Below, in pieces: positions 8,102 to 17,048 of a stretch of 64,000 nucleotides of DNA. How positions within the stretch are numbered: the stretch's first letter is position 1; every line of letters starts with the position of its first letter. The DNA comes from Limnobaculum allomyrinae (GTDB lineage: Bacteria; Pseudomonadota; Gammaproteobacteria; Enterobacterales; Enterobacteriaceae), in the NCBI RefSeq assembly GCF_016649425.1, contig NZ_JADRCR010000002.1:320575-384574 (forward strand). Reading direction: 5' to 3'. A program made the translations under genes and the position numbers. The notes beneath the pieces are model-generated. The model made no database searches. It was given only the letters and a program-made list of their open reading frames with translations, and was not told where the DNA came from.

Positions 8102-8751
8102 ACCTGATTTTTCGCTGCTTTTTCTCGTAGTTTGTCGGATTGAATGATTTCAATAGCTGTTGAAGCAGGAGCAAAAGCCCGCATCCAGAGAACTTTAGCA
8201 ACATCCCTTGCCTGAATTGATTTCCACTTGCCGGGAAATAGTTTAAATATTGGGGCTGCAACCAGCTCATTTGCTCGCGGAGTTGGTCGATCGCCAAGTA
8301 GCATTGAGGGACGGGCAATGGTTAAATGAGGCCAGTGTTGATCCATCAAACTCTGTTCCATTTCACCTTTGGTTCGGTTATAGAAGAACCATGATTTAGC
8401 ATTGGCGCCTATTGCGCTGACCACCAGATAGTGAGTGGCTCCCAACCGCAGAGCGGTTTTACCGCCATGTACCGGTAAAGTTACATCACTAAAGTGAAAA
8501 GCCTCACGACTGCCAGCTGTTTTTATCGTGCTGCCAAGGCAACAAAAAGCCATATCAACCGGTTCTGTCAGCCCATCCAATAGTGCCTGTAAATCATCAC
8601 CTACCGGATTCACCACCGTTGAACTAATACCCGATAACGGACGGCGGCTTGGGGCATAAATGCGGGTAATACGGGAGTCGGACTCCAGCATACCCAATAA
8701 CTGGTTACCGATGAGCCCACTGGCTCCAAGTATTAAGGCGGTTTTTGACAT
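8098..8751 (-). CDS. yraR: YraR-like NAD(P)-binding Rossmann protein
   Basis: 217 residues of the atypical short-chain dehydrogenase / HTATIP2-like group. Dinucleotide-binding GASGLIG is at residues 9-15 and a Y-x3-K pair at Tyr124/Lys128 (YNRTK). FCCLGST, VVSAIGANA and LTIARPSMLLGDR match my recollection of E. coli YraR. The start at 8751 is preceded by GGAGCC on the minus strand; an in-frame upstream GTG/ATG at 8802 would run into the repeat fragment. The activity of YraR is not known to me. The stop overlaps the LysR-type gene. Confidence 0.7.
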   Translation of the reverse strand: MSKTALILGASGLIGNQLLGMLESDSRITRIYAPSRRPLSGISSTVVNPVGDDLQALLDGLTEPVDMAFCCLGSTIKTAGSREAFHFSDVTLPVHGGKTALRLGATHYLVVSAIGANAKSWFFYNRTKGEMEQSLMDQHWPHLTIARPSMLLGDRPTPRANELVAAPIFKLFPGKWKSIQARDVAKVLWMRAFAPASTAIEIIQSDKLREKAAKNQV

Positions 8752-8768
8752 AGTGGCTCCGGATTCTG

Positions 8769-8836
8769 GTACAGATGGTTTCCCGGTCGAGCACAATGAC
8801 AATATATAGCTATTTTGCTCTTACGGTCGGAATATC
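8769..8836 (+). repeat. Structured intergenic repeat, copy 3 (3' fragment)
   Basis: Matches only the right-hand end of the long copies, from GTACAGATGG to the terminal arm. The arm pair is TCCCGGTCG (8781-8789) and CGGTCGGAA (8824-8832). It still pairs if two G-T wobbles and one mismatch are allowed. It retains AGCACAA...TTTTGCT in the loop. It lies just upstream of the yraR-like gene and downstream of ettA. Confidence 0.7.
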
Positions 8837-8849
8837 CAAAAATTCTAAT

Positions 8850-8876
8850 GATAAAGCCCCATTCCGGGGCTTTATC
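8850..8876 (-). terminator. Probable terminator of ettA
   Basis: An 11-base perfect stem GATAAAGCCCC (8850-8860) with GGGGCTTTATC (8866-8876) lies 30 bases after the ettA stop. The T-run is short on the minus strand, so strength is uncertain. Confidence 0.6.
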
Positions 8877-8906
8877 AACAACGCTTACAATAAGAATAGA
8901 CCAGAA

Positions 8907-10574
8907 CTACTTGGCAATCTTCTTATACTTAATACGGTGAGGTTCCAGAGCTTCAGCCCCCATCGTGCGTTTCTTCCACTCTTCGTACTCCGTAAAGTTA
9001 CCTTCGAAGAACTCAACTTTACCTTCATCGCCGTAGTCCAGAATGTGGGTGGCAATACGGTCAAGGAACCAACGGTCATGGGAAATAACCATCGCACAAC
9101 CAGGGAATTCCAACAGGGCGTTTTCCAGCGCACGCAGGGTTTCAATATCCAGATCGTTGGTCGGTTCATCGAGCAGTAACATATTACCGCCAACCTGTAA
9201 TAGCTTAGCCAGATGCAAACGACCACGTTCACCACCGGATAGCTCGCCAACGCGCTTGCCCTGATCGGTACCTTTGAAATTGAAGCGGCCTACATAAGCG
9301 CGGCTTGGTAATTCAAAGTTACCAATCTTCATGATATCCAGACCACCGGAAACCTCTTCCCATACGGTTTTGCTGTTGTCCATACTATCGCGGAACTGAT
9401 CTACAGAAGCCAGCTTCACGGTTTCACCTAAGATAATGGTGCCGCTGTCAGGCTGCTCTTGCTGTGAAATCATACGGAACAGGGTGGATTTACCGGCACC
9501 GTTAGGGCCGATAATACCGACGATAGCGCCCTTCGGAATAGAGAAAGACAAATCGTCAATCAGCATACGGTCGCCATAGGATTTGGTCAGATTACTGACT
9601 TCCAGCACTTTATCACCGATGCGAGGGCCCGGTGGAATAAACAGTTCGCTGGTTTCGTTACGTTTTTGATACTCAACGTTGTTTAGCTCATCAAAGCGGG
9701 CAAGACGCGCCTTGCTCTTGGCCTGACGGCCTTTAGGATTCTGACGAACCCACTCCAGCTCTTTTTCAATCGACTTACGACGAGCGGCTTCAGAAGAGGC
9801 TTCTTGTTCCAGTCGCTTATCTTTTTGTTCCAGCCATGAAGAGTAGTTACCTTCCCATGGAATACCTTCACCACGGTCAAGTTCAAGGATCCAACCGGCA
9901 ACGTTATCAAGGAAGTAACGGTCATGGGTAATGGCAACCACAGTACCTTCATAGTCGTGGAGGAAGCGTTCCAGCCAGGCAACAGATTCGGCATCAAGGT
10001 GGTTAGTTGGTTCGTCGAGCAGCAGCATATCTGGTTTTTCCAGCAGCAGACGACACAGTGCTACACGGCGACGTTCACCCCCGGACAGGTGCTCCACTTT
10101 GGCATCCCAGGGCGGTAAACGCAGAGCATCAGCCGCACGTTCCAACTGATTATCGAGGTTATGGCCGTCGTGAGATTGAATAATTGCTTCCATCTCACCC
10201 TGCTGTTTAGCCAGCTTATCAAAATCAGCATCCGGTTCAGCATAAGCAGCATAGATTTCATCTAAACGGGTTAACGCATTCTTCACTTCGCTAACCGCTT
10301 CTTCTACCGCTTCGCGCACGGTTTGCTCTGGATTTAGCTTAGGTTCCTGCGGTAAATAGCCAATCTTGATACCCGGCTGTGGACGTGCTTCACCCTCAAT
10401 GTCGGTATCAATACCCGCCATAATGCGTAATAGAGTTGATTTACCGGCGCCGTTTAAACCCAGTACACCAATCTTGGCGCCGGGAAAGAAACTGAGAGAA
10501 ATATTTTTCAGAATATGCCTTTTCGGGGGAACAACTTTCCCAACCCGATGCATGGTGTAGACGTATTGTGCCAC
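8907..10574 (-). CDS. ettA: Energy-dependent translational throttle protein EttA (ABC-F)
   Basis: 555-residue ABC-F ATPase with two nucleotide-binding domains and no membrane segment. The first Walker A is GLNGAGKS (39-46), with signature LSGGERRR and LLLDEPTNHLDAES. The second has GPNGAGKS, LSGGERGR and LLLDEPTNDLDIET. The long charged linker between the domains (about 240-320) is the P-site tRNA interaction motif. EttA binds the ribosomal E site and gates the first peptide bond according to ADP/ATP ratio. The length equals the E. coli protein. The start codon is GTG, with AAGAGG about 11 bases upstream. Confidence 0.97.
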   Translation of the reverse strand: MAQYVYTMHRVGKVVPPKRHILKNISLSFFPGAKIGVLGLNGAGKSTLLRIMAGIDTDIEGEARPQPGIKIGYLPQEPKLNPEQTVREAVEEAVSEVKNALTRLDEIYAAYAEPDADFDKLAKQQGEMEAIIQSHDGHNLDNQLERAADALRLPPWDAKVEHLSGGERRRVALCRLLLEKPDMLLLDEPTNHLDAESVAWLERFLHDYEGTVVAITHDRYFLDNVAGWILELDRGEGIPWEGNYSSWLEQKDKRLEQEASSEAARRKSIEKELEWVRQNPKGRQAKSKARLARFDELNNVEYQKRNETSELFIPPGPRIGDKVLEVSNLTKSYGDRMLIDDLSFSIPKGAIVGIIGPNGAGKSTLFRMISQQEQPDSGTIILGETVKLASVDQFRDSMDNSKTVWEEVSGGLDIMKIGNFELPSRAYVGRFNFKGTDQGKRVGELSGGERGRLHLAKLLQVGGNMLLLDEPTNDLDIETLRALENALLEFPGCAMVISHDRWFLDRIATHILDYGDEGKVEFFEGNFTEYEEWKKRTMGAEALEPHRIKYKKIAK

Positions 10575-11107
10575 TGTATTATAAGCCTCTTAATTACTGG
10601 GTTTTTTGATTATCCGTAAACGCTATACAACATAATCACCGAGCTATATCCCTTGGTGCCGCGATATCTGTTGGATCAGCCCAGTTGATAACCATCCGCT
10701 GGCATAACAGTATTTCAGCAGACAGAGATTAATGATGGCGTAGTTTAGCCCTTTTCATCGCGCTATCCCAGTTATCTGCGCGTAATGTTGCAACAAAGTG
10801 AGGTTTGACACGATTTCATCCGAAATCTGGCGATAGATTGAGGATATCTGTTCTGATTTTTCGAAGTTTTCTGGCGTGTTTATAACACATCATTATTTGT
10901 TTTCGCGTTATTCCAACGAGTTAGTTAAGTTATTTAATAATAAATAATGTCATTTTTATTATTTTACTCTAACCGGTTGTTTTTAAATATATCAAAGGGT
11001 TTTGATTTGATGTGATTAGATATAATACATTGACTTAGATTCGCTTGTTGGCATTATATGTGCATTAATTATCTAACGTTTGCAGTGTCACGTTACAAGG
11101 ATGTCCC
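10575..11107. other. 533-base AT-rich gap between ettA and the FkbM methyltransferase gene
   Basis: No gene is visible. It must hold the divergent promoters of ettA and the methyltransferase. A TTGACT at 11030-11035 could be a -35 element for the latter, with poorly matching TATA-like sequence near 11053-11060. The right half is markedly AT-rich, which with the inserted gene hints at acquired DNA. Confidence 0.5.
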
Positions 11108-11920
11108 ATGAATAAAAAGAAATTGACCCAGGAAAAGAAAATAACTCACGGATTATATAAAGTCGGTGAATCAAATTATTTACTATCCAATGGGCCGGAC
11201 ATGATTAGTGCTCATCTGCGCAAAGGAAAGGTATGGGAGCAGGCTTGTCTTGATATTGCACAGCTATTAATTGAAAGAATTCAAAATCCGGTTTTGGTTG
11301 ATGTTGGTGCTAATTTAGGTGCATGGTCTGTACCAATGGGGCATCATGTCAAGAAAGTTGGTGGTCGAATTTATTCTTTTGAGCCGCAGCGTCAGGTGTT
11401 TTATCAACTGTGTGCTAATTACCTGATTAATGATTTATATAATTGCTATGCAAATAATATGGCGGTTGGTGATTATAACGGTGAAATAGACGTTCCTCAG
11501 TTAGATCCTCATCGTTCACATAATCTGGGAGCACTGTCTTTAAATCCGGAAATTCGGATAGAACAGCAATTTGTTATTTCTCCGGAAACGCGTTCTGAGA
11601 AAGTACGTATCGCCACTTTAGATAGTCTTAATTTACCCAAAGCTCATTTAATTAAAATAGATGTAGAAGGTCTGGAACTCGAAGTTATTTCCGGGGCAAA
11701 AAACTGGCTATCAGAATCGGGTTATCCTCCTATTTTGTTCGAAGTATGGGGGGATTATATGCAGGGTATGATCGCTAAAAGAAATGAGTTGATGAGTCTG
11801 GTTGAAGGGCTGGGATACCATGTCGATCTGTTTGGTGAGTTGTGTATTGCCCAGCATCATTCTAATAAACGTTTGGCGCTGACAATCGGTGAAAACCAAT
11901 TAACTATCCAACGGTTATAA
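11108..11920 (+). CDS. FkbM family SAM-dependent methyltransferase
   Basis: 270 residues. SAM-binding motif I is DVGANLG at residues 65-71, followed by the acidic residue in SFEPQ. The FkbM-typical KIDVEGLELEVISGA starts near residue 182. Members O-methylate sugars or small hydroxyl compounds, often in polysaccharide or antibiotic pathways. No such pathway is nearby. The gene stands alone between ettA and slt, which are adjacent in E. coli, and its flanks are AT-rich; both fit horizontal acquisition. It ends in a strong terminator of its own, so it is probably a single-gene unit. The substrate is unknown. Confidence 0.85.
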   Translation: MNKKKLTQEKKITHGLYKVGESNYLLSNGPDMISAHLRKGKVWEQACLDIAQLLIERIQNPVLVDVGANLGAWSVPMGHHVKKVGGRIYSFEPQRQVFYQLCANYLINDLYNCYANNMAVGDYNGEIDVPQLDPHRSHNLGALSLNPEIRIEQQFVISPETRSEKVRIATLDSLNLPKAHLIKIDVEGLELEVISGAKNWLSESGYPPILFEVWGDYMQGMIAKRNELMSLVEGLGYHVDLFGELCIAQHHSNKRLALTIGENQLTIQRL

Positions 11921-12265
11921 GACCTTTAATCGGCCGCTCAATATAAACCCTCTTCGGAGGGTTTTTTGTTATTTGACCTTTTTTAGGGAATCAAATAGGC
12001 AATTTATTGTCTGAGTAAAATTACGCTCTCTGGCAATTTAAAAGAGAGGCTATCGCCAGCAATGGTAAAGTTTCATTGTTCATCATTGATATGATGTTTT
12101 TTAATATTATCAATTTTTTCAGAGCGTTGGTTTTTTCAGCGTTAGTTAAGATAACGCTATACTATTATTGGTGTGATGATAGTGGTGTAGATATCGAGAG
12201 TGACGCTAAATAAGTTGTCTCTGAAGCAGGCTAATATTTATAGCTTAATGACAGGAAAAGTGAGG
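11921..12265. other. Gap between the methyltransferase gene and slt
   Basis: 345 bases: the terminator at 11945-11967, then AT-rich sequence that should contain the slt promoter. No small gene is convincing. An in-frame GTG at 12200 could extend slt upstream but would bury the signal peptide. Confidence 0.5.
11945..11967 (+). terminator. Intrinsic terminator of the FkbM methyltransferase gene
   Basis: AACCCTC-TTCG-GAGGGTT (11946-11963) followed by a run of T: a seven-pair stem closed by a UUCG tetraloop. Confidence 0.9.
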
Positions 12266-14212
12266 ATGTTTGTGACGGAAAATTGGCGCAGCTTAATCAA
12301 GAAAAGTACATTTATAGCGGGGCTGATGGTAGCCGTAACGGCTCAAAGTGCATGGGCTGATTCTCTCGGCGCCCAACGTGAGCGCTATCAGCAAGTGAAA
12401 ATGGCGTGGGACAGTAACCAGATGGATGAGGTTGCTCGCCTGATGCCTACGCTAAGTAGCTATCCACTTTATCCTTATCTGGAATATCGCCAACTGACTC
12501 AGGATTTAACCGCTTTAAGCGTTAAACAAGCCGGGCAGTTTGTAACGCGTTATCCTACATTGCCGCTTTCACGCAATCTGAAAAATAACTTTATTAATGA
12601 ACTAGCTCGACGTCAGGACTGGAGCGGTATTGTTAGTTTTACCGCCGAAGCGCCGTCTTCGGTGGCCGCTCGCTGTAATTTCCATTATGCCCAGTGGGCA
12701 ACCGGTAATCGTCAGCAGGCCTTTGATGAGGCGAAAACTATCTGGCTAACCGGTAAATCATTACCTTCTTCCTGTGACAAATTGTTTGGCGAGTGGCGTA
12801 ATGCTGGTCATCAAACGGCATTAGTTACGCTGGAACGTATTCGTTTAGCCAGTGAAGAAGATAACACATCATTAGTGAACGCACTGATTTCACAGCTACC
12901 AGCCAGTTATAAAAGCATTGGCGATGGCCTAAGCCGGTTACAAAAAGATCCGTTAAGTGTTGATGCTTTTGCTCGTGAGTTTTCACCAACAGATTTTACC
13001 CGCGAAGAGACGCGTTTAGCCTTTGCTAAAGCGGCTCGTAAAGATGTGGAAAGGGCTCGGGCGATGTTACCTCAAATCGCCAGCGCGCAAAAAATGAGCC
13101 AGCAGGACAAGCAGGCACTGGAAAGCAGCATTGCTATTCGTCTGATGAATAATAATGTTACCAGCGAACAGGCCAGTTGGCGTGATGCCGCAGTAGCACG
13201 TAGTACGGACGGTGACTTAATTGAACGCCGTATTCGTTTGGCATTGAGTAATGGTGACCAAAATGGCGTGGCACAGTGGATTACTCGCTTGCCCGCTGAG
13301 TATGCGGCAAAAGATGAATGGCGTTACTGGCTTGCTGATAGTTTGATTAGTAAAGGTAAGAAGAGTGAAGGTCAGACAATTCTGCGTGATTTGATGAGCA
13401 ATCGCGGTTTCTATCCGATGGTTGCAGCCCAACGTTTGAATGTACATTATCCGGTCAGGGTTGAAAATGCGGTAAAACCAACCCAGTCGTTGATCCAACG
13501 TGCTGAAGTCAATCGGGTGCGTGAGTTGATGTACTGGAATCAGGATAATCTGGCCCGCTCTGAATGGCGTAATCTGGTGGAGAGTTTGCCAAAACAGCAG
13601 CAGGAAGCTTTAGCTCGATACGCTTTTGAGCAGGGCTGGGCGGATCTCAGCGTTCAGGCAACCATTGTGGCTAAGTTATGGGATCATATTGAGGAGCGCT
13701 TCCCGCTGGCTTATCCAACCATGTTTAAAACCTCAACCAATGACAAGGATATTACGGTTTCTTTTGCTATGGCGATAGCCCGCCAGGAAAGTGCCTGGAA
13801 TCCACAGGCTCAGTCACCAGTTGGGGCTCGTGGCTTAATGCAGCTCATGCCAGCAACAGCGAAACAAACCGCACAGCGTAATAGTGCCATTAGCTATAAC
13901 AATGTCAGCCAACTGCTCGATCCTGAAACCAATATCCAGCTGGGAACCACCTATCTGGAGCATACCTATCAGATGTTCGGTAAAAACCGTATTCTGGCTG
14001 CAGCGGCATACAATGCGGGGCCAAGTCGGGTTAATAGTTGGCTAAATAATAGTGCAGGGCGTTTGGATGCGGTGGCGTTTGTGGAAAGTATTCCATTTAA
14101 CGAAACTCGTGGTTATGTGAAAAACGTATTGGCTTACGATTTGTTCTACCGCAGCTTTATGAGTCAGCCAACGGTAGTCATGACCGACACTGAGTGGAAA
14201 CGTAGCTACTGA
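12266..14212 (+). CDS. slt: Soluble lytic murein transglycosylase Slt70
   Basis: Periplasmic enzyme that cleaves peptidoglycan glycan strands with formation of 1,6-anhydromuramic acid. From the ATG at 12266 (648 residues) a signal peptide MFVTENWRSLIKKS...AQSAWA-DS is seen. The superhelical U domain occupies most of the chain. The C-terminal SLT domain has the catalytic glutamate in RQESAW near residue 508, followed by GARGLMQLMP and AAYNAGPSRV. AGGAAAAG precedes this ATG; an upstream GTG at 12200 would place 22 residues before the signal peptide. It is followed by trpR, as in E. coli. Confidence 0.95.
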   Translation: MFVTENWRSLIKKSTFIAGLMVAVTAQSAWADSLGAQRERYQQVKMAWDSNQMDEVARLMPTLSSYPLYPYLEYRQLTQDLTALSVKQAGQFVTRYPTLPLSRNLKNNFINELARRQDWSGIVSFTAEAPSSVAARCNFHYAQWATGNRQQAFDEAKTIWLTGKSLPSSCDKLFGEWRNAGHQTALVTLERIRLASEEDNTSLVNALISQLPASYKSIGDGLSRLQKDPLSVDAFAREFSPTDFTREETRLAFAKAARKDVERARAMLPQIASAQKMSQQDKQALESSIAIRLMNNNVTSEQASWRDAAVARSTDGDLIERRIRLALSNGDQNGVAQWITRLPAEYAAKDEWRYWLADSLISKGKKSEGQTILRDLMSNRGFYPMVAAQRLNVHYPVRVENAVKPTQSLIQRAEVNRVRELMYWNQDNLARSEWRNLVESLPKQQQEALARYAFEQGWADLSVQATIVAKLWDHIEERFPLAYPTMFKTSTNDKDITVSFAMAIARQESAWNPQAQSPVGARGLMQLMPATAKQTAQRNSAISYNNVSQLLDPETNIQLGTTYLEHTYQMFGKNRILAAAAYNAGPSRVNSWLNNSAGRLDAVAFVESIPFNETRGYVKNVLAYDLFYRSFMSQPTVVMTDTEWKRSY

Positions 14213-14253
14213 TAAGACGTTTATCTCTGCATTTTTCTCCGGCTTATGCTATT

Positions 14254-14271
14254 GTACTAGCCAGATAGTTC
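14254..14271 (+). promoter_or_regulatory. Trp repressor operator in the trpR promoter
   Basis: GTACTA-N6-TAGTTC, an 18-base dyad with one mismatch, matches in form and position the E. coli trpR autoregulatory operator. TGCTAT just before it would be part of the -10 region. It lies 20 bases before the trpR start. Confidence 0.6.
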
Positions 14272-14290
14272 ATTAGCCGGAGAAAGCCCC

Positions 14291-14596
14291 ATGTCAGCAT
14301 CTAATCAACAGCAGGAGTGGCAAGATTTCGTCACTCTGTTACACAAATCTTTTGCCGATGAATATCAGCTTGACCTGCTACAGCTATTAATGACGCCAGA
14401 TGAGAGAGAGGCATTAGGTACTCGTGTAAGGATCATTCAGGAACTGATGCGTGGTGAAATGAGTCAGAGAGAGCTGAAGAGCGAACTGGGTGCCGGTATT
14501 GCAACCATTACCCGAGGTTCAAACAGTTTAAAAATGGCCAGACCTGAATTCAGAATCTGGCTGGAAGAGACATTGCTTAAAGATTCCGATAAATAA
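14291..14596 (+). CDS. trpR: Trp operon repressor TrpR
   Basis: 101-residue dimeric repressor that binds operators when loaded with L-tryptophan. The helix-turn-helix lies around residues 64-88 ([25 protein letters not shown]). LLLTPDERE-like [12 protein letters not shown] and [15 protein letters not shown] are family-typical. GGAGAAAG precedes the start. Upstream is its probable operator, as expected for autorepression. The 3' end forms an inverted repeat with the convergent yjjX, so both genes end GAT AAA TAA. Confidence 0.95.
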   Translation: MSASNQQQEWQDFVTLLHKSFADEYQLDLLQLLMTPDEREALGTRVRIIQELMRGEMSQRELKSELGAGIATITRGSNSLKMARPEFRIWLEETLLKDSDK

Positions 14597-14623
14597 ACTG
14601 ATTTTTGATTTGGTTTATTTATC
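14588..14623. terminator. Inverted repeat joining the 3' ends of trpR and yjjX
   Basis: GATAAATAAAC (14588-14598) and GTTTATTTATC (14613-14623) form an 11-base perfect stem over a T-rich loop. It covers the last codons and stops of both convergent genes. It may act as a weak bidirectional terminator. Confidence 0.6.
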
Positions 14624-15142
14624 ATATACCTGATAAATATCGTTATGGAAGGGTACAAAAGCCAGCAAAAGTGCTTGTTGATAAACACTGGTTCGGGAAA
14701 GTCTACCTTCAGTAAACAGACCAATTGCTCCACCCTGTTGCTTAATATTGCTGATTCCGGTTAGTTGAGCCATTTCATCACCCAGCTCTTTACCTTCATA
14801 CAGGCTTTTCAGGATCACTGGAGGTAAAGTCAGACTGGCTGAACGAGCTTCACCACGACACTGATTATTTTCAATGACAATCCAGGCAAATGTCATATCA
14901 TCATCAATTCCAGCTTCAATACCGATCCAGAAGTCAGCTTCCGGTCTGACCTGACGTGCGGACATGACTCGATGTCGGGCACCGGTACGGGTTTCTTTAT
15001 CACCCATTGGCTGGTTAGGAACTCCGCTGTTGACTTCAACGCTCTCGATTCGACAGCTGTCAGGGCCAAACAATTCGGTAAACGCCTGACTAATGGCGTT
15101 GATCTTGGCGGGATTAGTAGTTGCAGCAATTACGTGATACAT
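14615..15142 (-). CDS. yjjX: Inosine/xanthosine triphosphatase YjjX
   Basis: 175 residues of the NTPase family that hydrolyses ITP and XTP to keep non-canonical purines out of nucleic acids. Family-typical runs are [10 protein letters not shown] near the N-terminus, [21 protein letters not shown] and WIGIEAGI. The length fits the family (about 170). It is convergent with trpR and divergent from gpmB, the E. coli arrangement. Confidence 0.9.
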   Translation of the reverse strand: MYHVIAATTNPAKINAISQAFTELFGPDSCRIESVEVNSGVPNQPMGDKETRTGARHRVMSARQVRPEADFWIGIEAGIDDDMTFAWIVIENNQCRGEARSASLTLPPVILKSLYEGKELGDEMAQLTGISNIKQQGGAIGLFTEGRLSRTSVYQQALLLAFVPFHNDIYQVYDK

Positions 15143-15197
15143 AGAATTAAATCAAGGCAGTAAGAAAACAATTTCCACAGTATAACGGATAACAGGC

Positions 15198-15845
15198 ATG
15201 ACACAGGTATACTTAATTCGACATGGTGAAACAGAATGGAATGTTGCTCGCAGAATTCAAGGGCAAACGGACAGTAAATTAACCTCTTTGGGTGAGTTAC
15301 AGGCCCGCCAGGCGGGTAAACGCTTAAAGAATATGGGCATCACTCATATTATCGCCAGCGATTTGGGGCGAACTCGCCAAACGGCTCAACTACTGGCTGA
15401 ATATTGCCGTATTGAACCGACTTTTGATTCCCGCCTGCGGGAGTTGAATATGGGGATTCTGGAACAACGCCGTGTCGATTCACTTACGCCAGAAGAAGAA
15501 CAGCAACGCATGTTGATTCTTGACGGTACGCCAAATGGTCGCATTCCTCAAGGGGAGTCGTTAACCGAGCTTTCAACGCGTATGCGTGCAGCATTAGATG
15601 ACTGTAAAATGTTACCTGAAGGTAGCCGCCCAATTCTGGTTAGTCACGGTATCGCTTTAGGTAGCCTGTTGGGGAATGTGTTGGGGCTTCCCCCTTATGC
15701 GGAGCGTCGTTTACGCTTGCGTAATTGTTCCCTTTCTTTAGTGGAAAGCCAAAACAGCCCATGGCTTGCTCCGGGGTGGATAGTGGAATTTGCCGGAGAT
15801 ACACAGCACCTCACGGCAGATGCACTTGATGAGATCCAGCGCTAG
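15198..15845 (+). CDS. gpmB: Histidine phosphatase family protein GpmB (YtjC)
   Basis: 215 residues. The catalytic LIRHGE has His9 as the phosphorylated residue, with Arg8 and a second His at 150 (LVSHG). The family includes cofactor-dependent phosphoglycerate mutases and phosphatases; whether GpmB is a true mutase in vivo is doubtful. The 3' end overlaps the convergent rob by four bases within a perfect 22-base palindrome, so both proteins end Ile-Gln-Arg. Confidence 0.9.
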   Translation: MTQVYLIRHGETEWNVARRIQGQTDSKLTSLGELQARQAGKRLKNMGITHIIASDLGRTRQTAQLLAEYCRIEPTFDSRLRELNMGILEQRRVDSLTPEEEQQRMLILDGTPNGRIPQGESLTELSTRMRAALDDCKMLPEGSRPILVSHGIALGSLLGNVLGLPPYAERRLRLRNCSLSLVESQNSPWLAPGWIVEFAGDTQHLTADALDEIQR

Positions 15846-15854
15846 CGCTGGATC
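15833..15854. repeat. 22-base perfect palindrome across the gpmB/rob stop codons
   Basis: GATCCAGCGC (15833-15842), TA, GCGCTGGATC (15845-15854). The two arms encode the last codons and stop of gpmB on the plus strand and of rob on the minus strand. Confidence 0.85.
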
Positions 15855-16711
15855 GGAATCATATATTCACCGGAAATTACTGCGGGAGCGCTGTCACCAA
15901 CTTTCACGCCTTTAGGATGGAATATTTCAATATCATAGCCTTTACGGCGTGTCAGCTTCAGAAGCGGCAGGCAGGTTCCGTAAAGCGTCATGACAAATTG
16001 CTGTAATCCATCCGGCGGCCCGTTGTAGCGGAACAGGGCATATTCGCCACCCTGAAGTATAATTTCATGGCCTTCAACGCCTGGCGGCACATGTTCCGGC
16101 TCAATGGCAGTGGTGTAGAACACTTCCTGCTCATCGTCTTTCTCCTGACTTGGGCGGGTGTGGTTAAGGCCATACAGAATTGGTGGAACTTCAGTCAGGG
16201 CATTACCCAAATATTGGGTCCAGAACTGGGTACGAATTGCCGTTTTGGAACGAGATAGTTCTTCCAGAGTACAGGTATAACTCTGGGTCATTCCCACCAG
16301 CTGTTTTTCTTCCTGAATCACATATTCTACTGGTACTAAATTGTTGCCGGATAATTTGATCGGCGGACACATACCAATAGCGCTCCATGAATCTGAGCGA
16401 CGATAGAATGCCGGCGTTTGAGCAAATTGCTTTTTAAATGCCCGGGTAAAAGTCTGTTGGGAATCAAAACGGTACTGTAACGCCACATCCAATATGGGGC
16501 GAGCCGTTAGTCTTAAGGCCACGGCAGCTTTAGACAAACGACGAGCGCGAATATAAGAACCAATAGCTTGCCCGGTAATTTCTTTGAACATTCTCTGTAG
16601 GTGCCATTTAGAATAGCCTGACTTGGCGGCAACATTATCCAGAGATAATGGTTGATCTAAATGATTTTCTAGCCAGTCTAGAAGATCGTGGATAATACTG
16701 GCTTGATCCAT
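15842..16711 (-). CDS. rob: Right oriC-binding transcriptional activator Rob
   Basis: 289-residue AraC/XylS family activator of the mar/sox/rob regulon. It has two N-terminal helix-turn-helix motifs (about 25-45 and 75-97; AAKSGYSKWHLQRMFKE and ALQYRFDSQQTFTRAFKK). The C-terminal GyrI-like domain binds small ligands. I start at the ATG at 16711 because GAGGAAG lies six bases upstream and the N-terminus MDQASII matches E. coli Rob; the ATG at 16726 has no ribosome site. It is divergent from creA. Confidence 0.95.
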   Translation of the reverse strand: MDQASIIHDLLDWLENHLDQPLSLDNVAAKSGYSKWHLQRMFKEITGQAIGSYIRARRLSKAAVALRLTARPILDVALQYRFDSQQTFTRAFKKQFAQTPAFYRRSDSWSAIGMCPPIKLSGNNLVPVEYVIQEEKQLVGMTQSYTCTLEELSRSKTAIRTQFWTQYLGNALTEVPPILYGLNHTRPSQEKDDEQEVFYTTAIEPEHVPPGVEGHEIILQGGEYALFRYNGPPDGLQQFVMTLYGTCLPLLKLTRRKGYDIEIFHPKGVKVGDSAPAVISGEYMIPIQR

Positions 16712-17048
16712 AAAAAACTTCCTCATTAATTGGGCGCATTATCTACAGAATTGGCGTAGCTATACTGACTTATAACACTTTATGGTTATTTTTAAACACT
16801 ACATCGCAAAAAATGTTTTTTAGCAGGTGAAGGATACTGGCGCAATCCTTAGCTTGAAACAAGGTATTACTGTGCTATATCGCAACATTCCCCACGCATC
16901 ATAGCAATTTTTAAACGCACTGTTCTACGTCTATTTGACATAAGTTTATAGCTATGGTTCAGCGGGTTGCAACCGGGCGTTAGTTGTGTACCGACGGGCT
17001 ATAATTGCATTAATATAGTAATTAATTGATGTTCACTGGAGATAGGTA
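16712..17048. other. Divergent promoter region between rob and creA
   Basis: 337 bases with no gene. It should contain promoters for rob and creA. I see no clear consensus elements beyond a possible TATAAT-like TATAAT-poor tract near 17000. Confidence 0.4.

Noticed and set aside
8775-9179. 134-codon plus-strand frame overlapping ettA and repeat copy 3
   Set aside because: Most of it is antisense to ettA; no ribosome site or recognisable domain.
12200-12265. Upstream GTG start for slt
   Set aside because: It would place 22 residues before an evident signal peptide; the ATG at 12266 has a better ribosome site.
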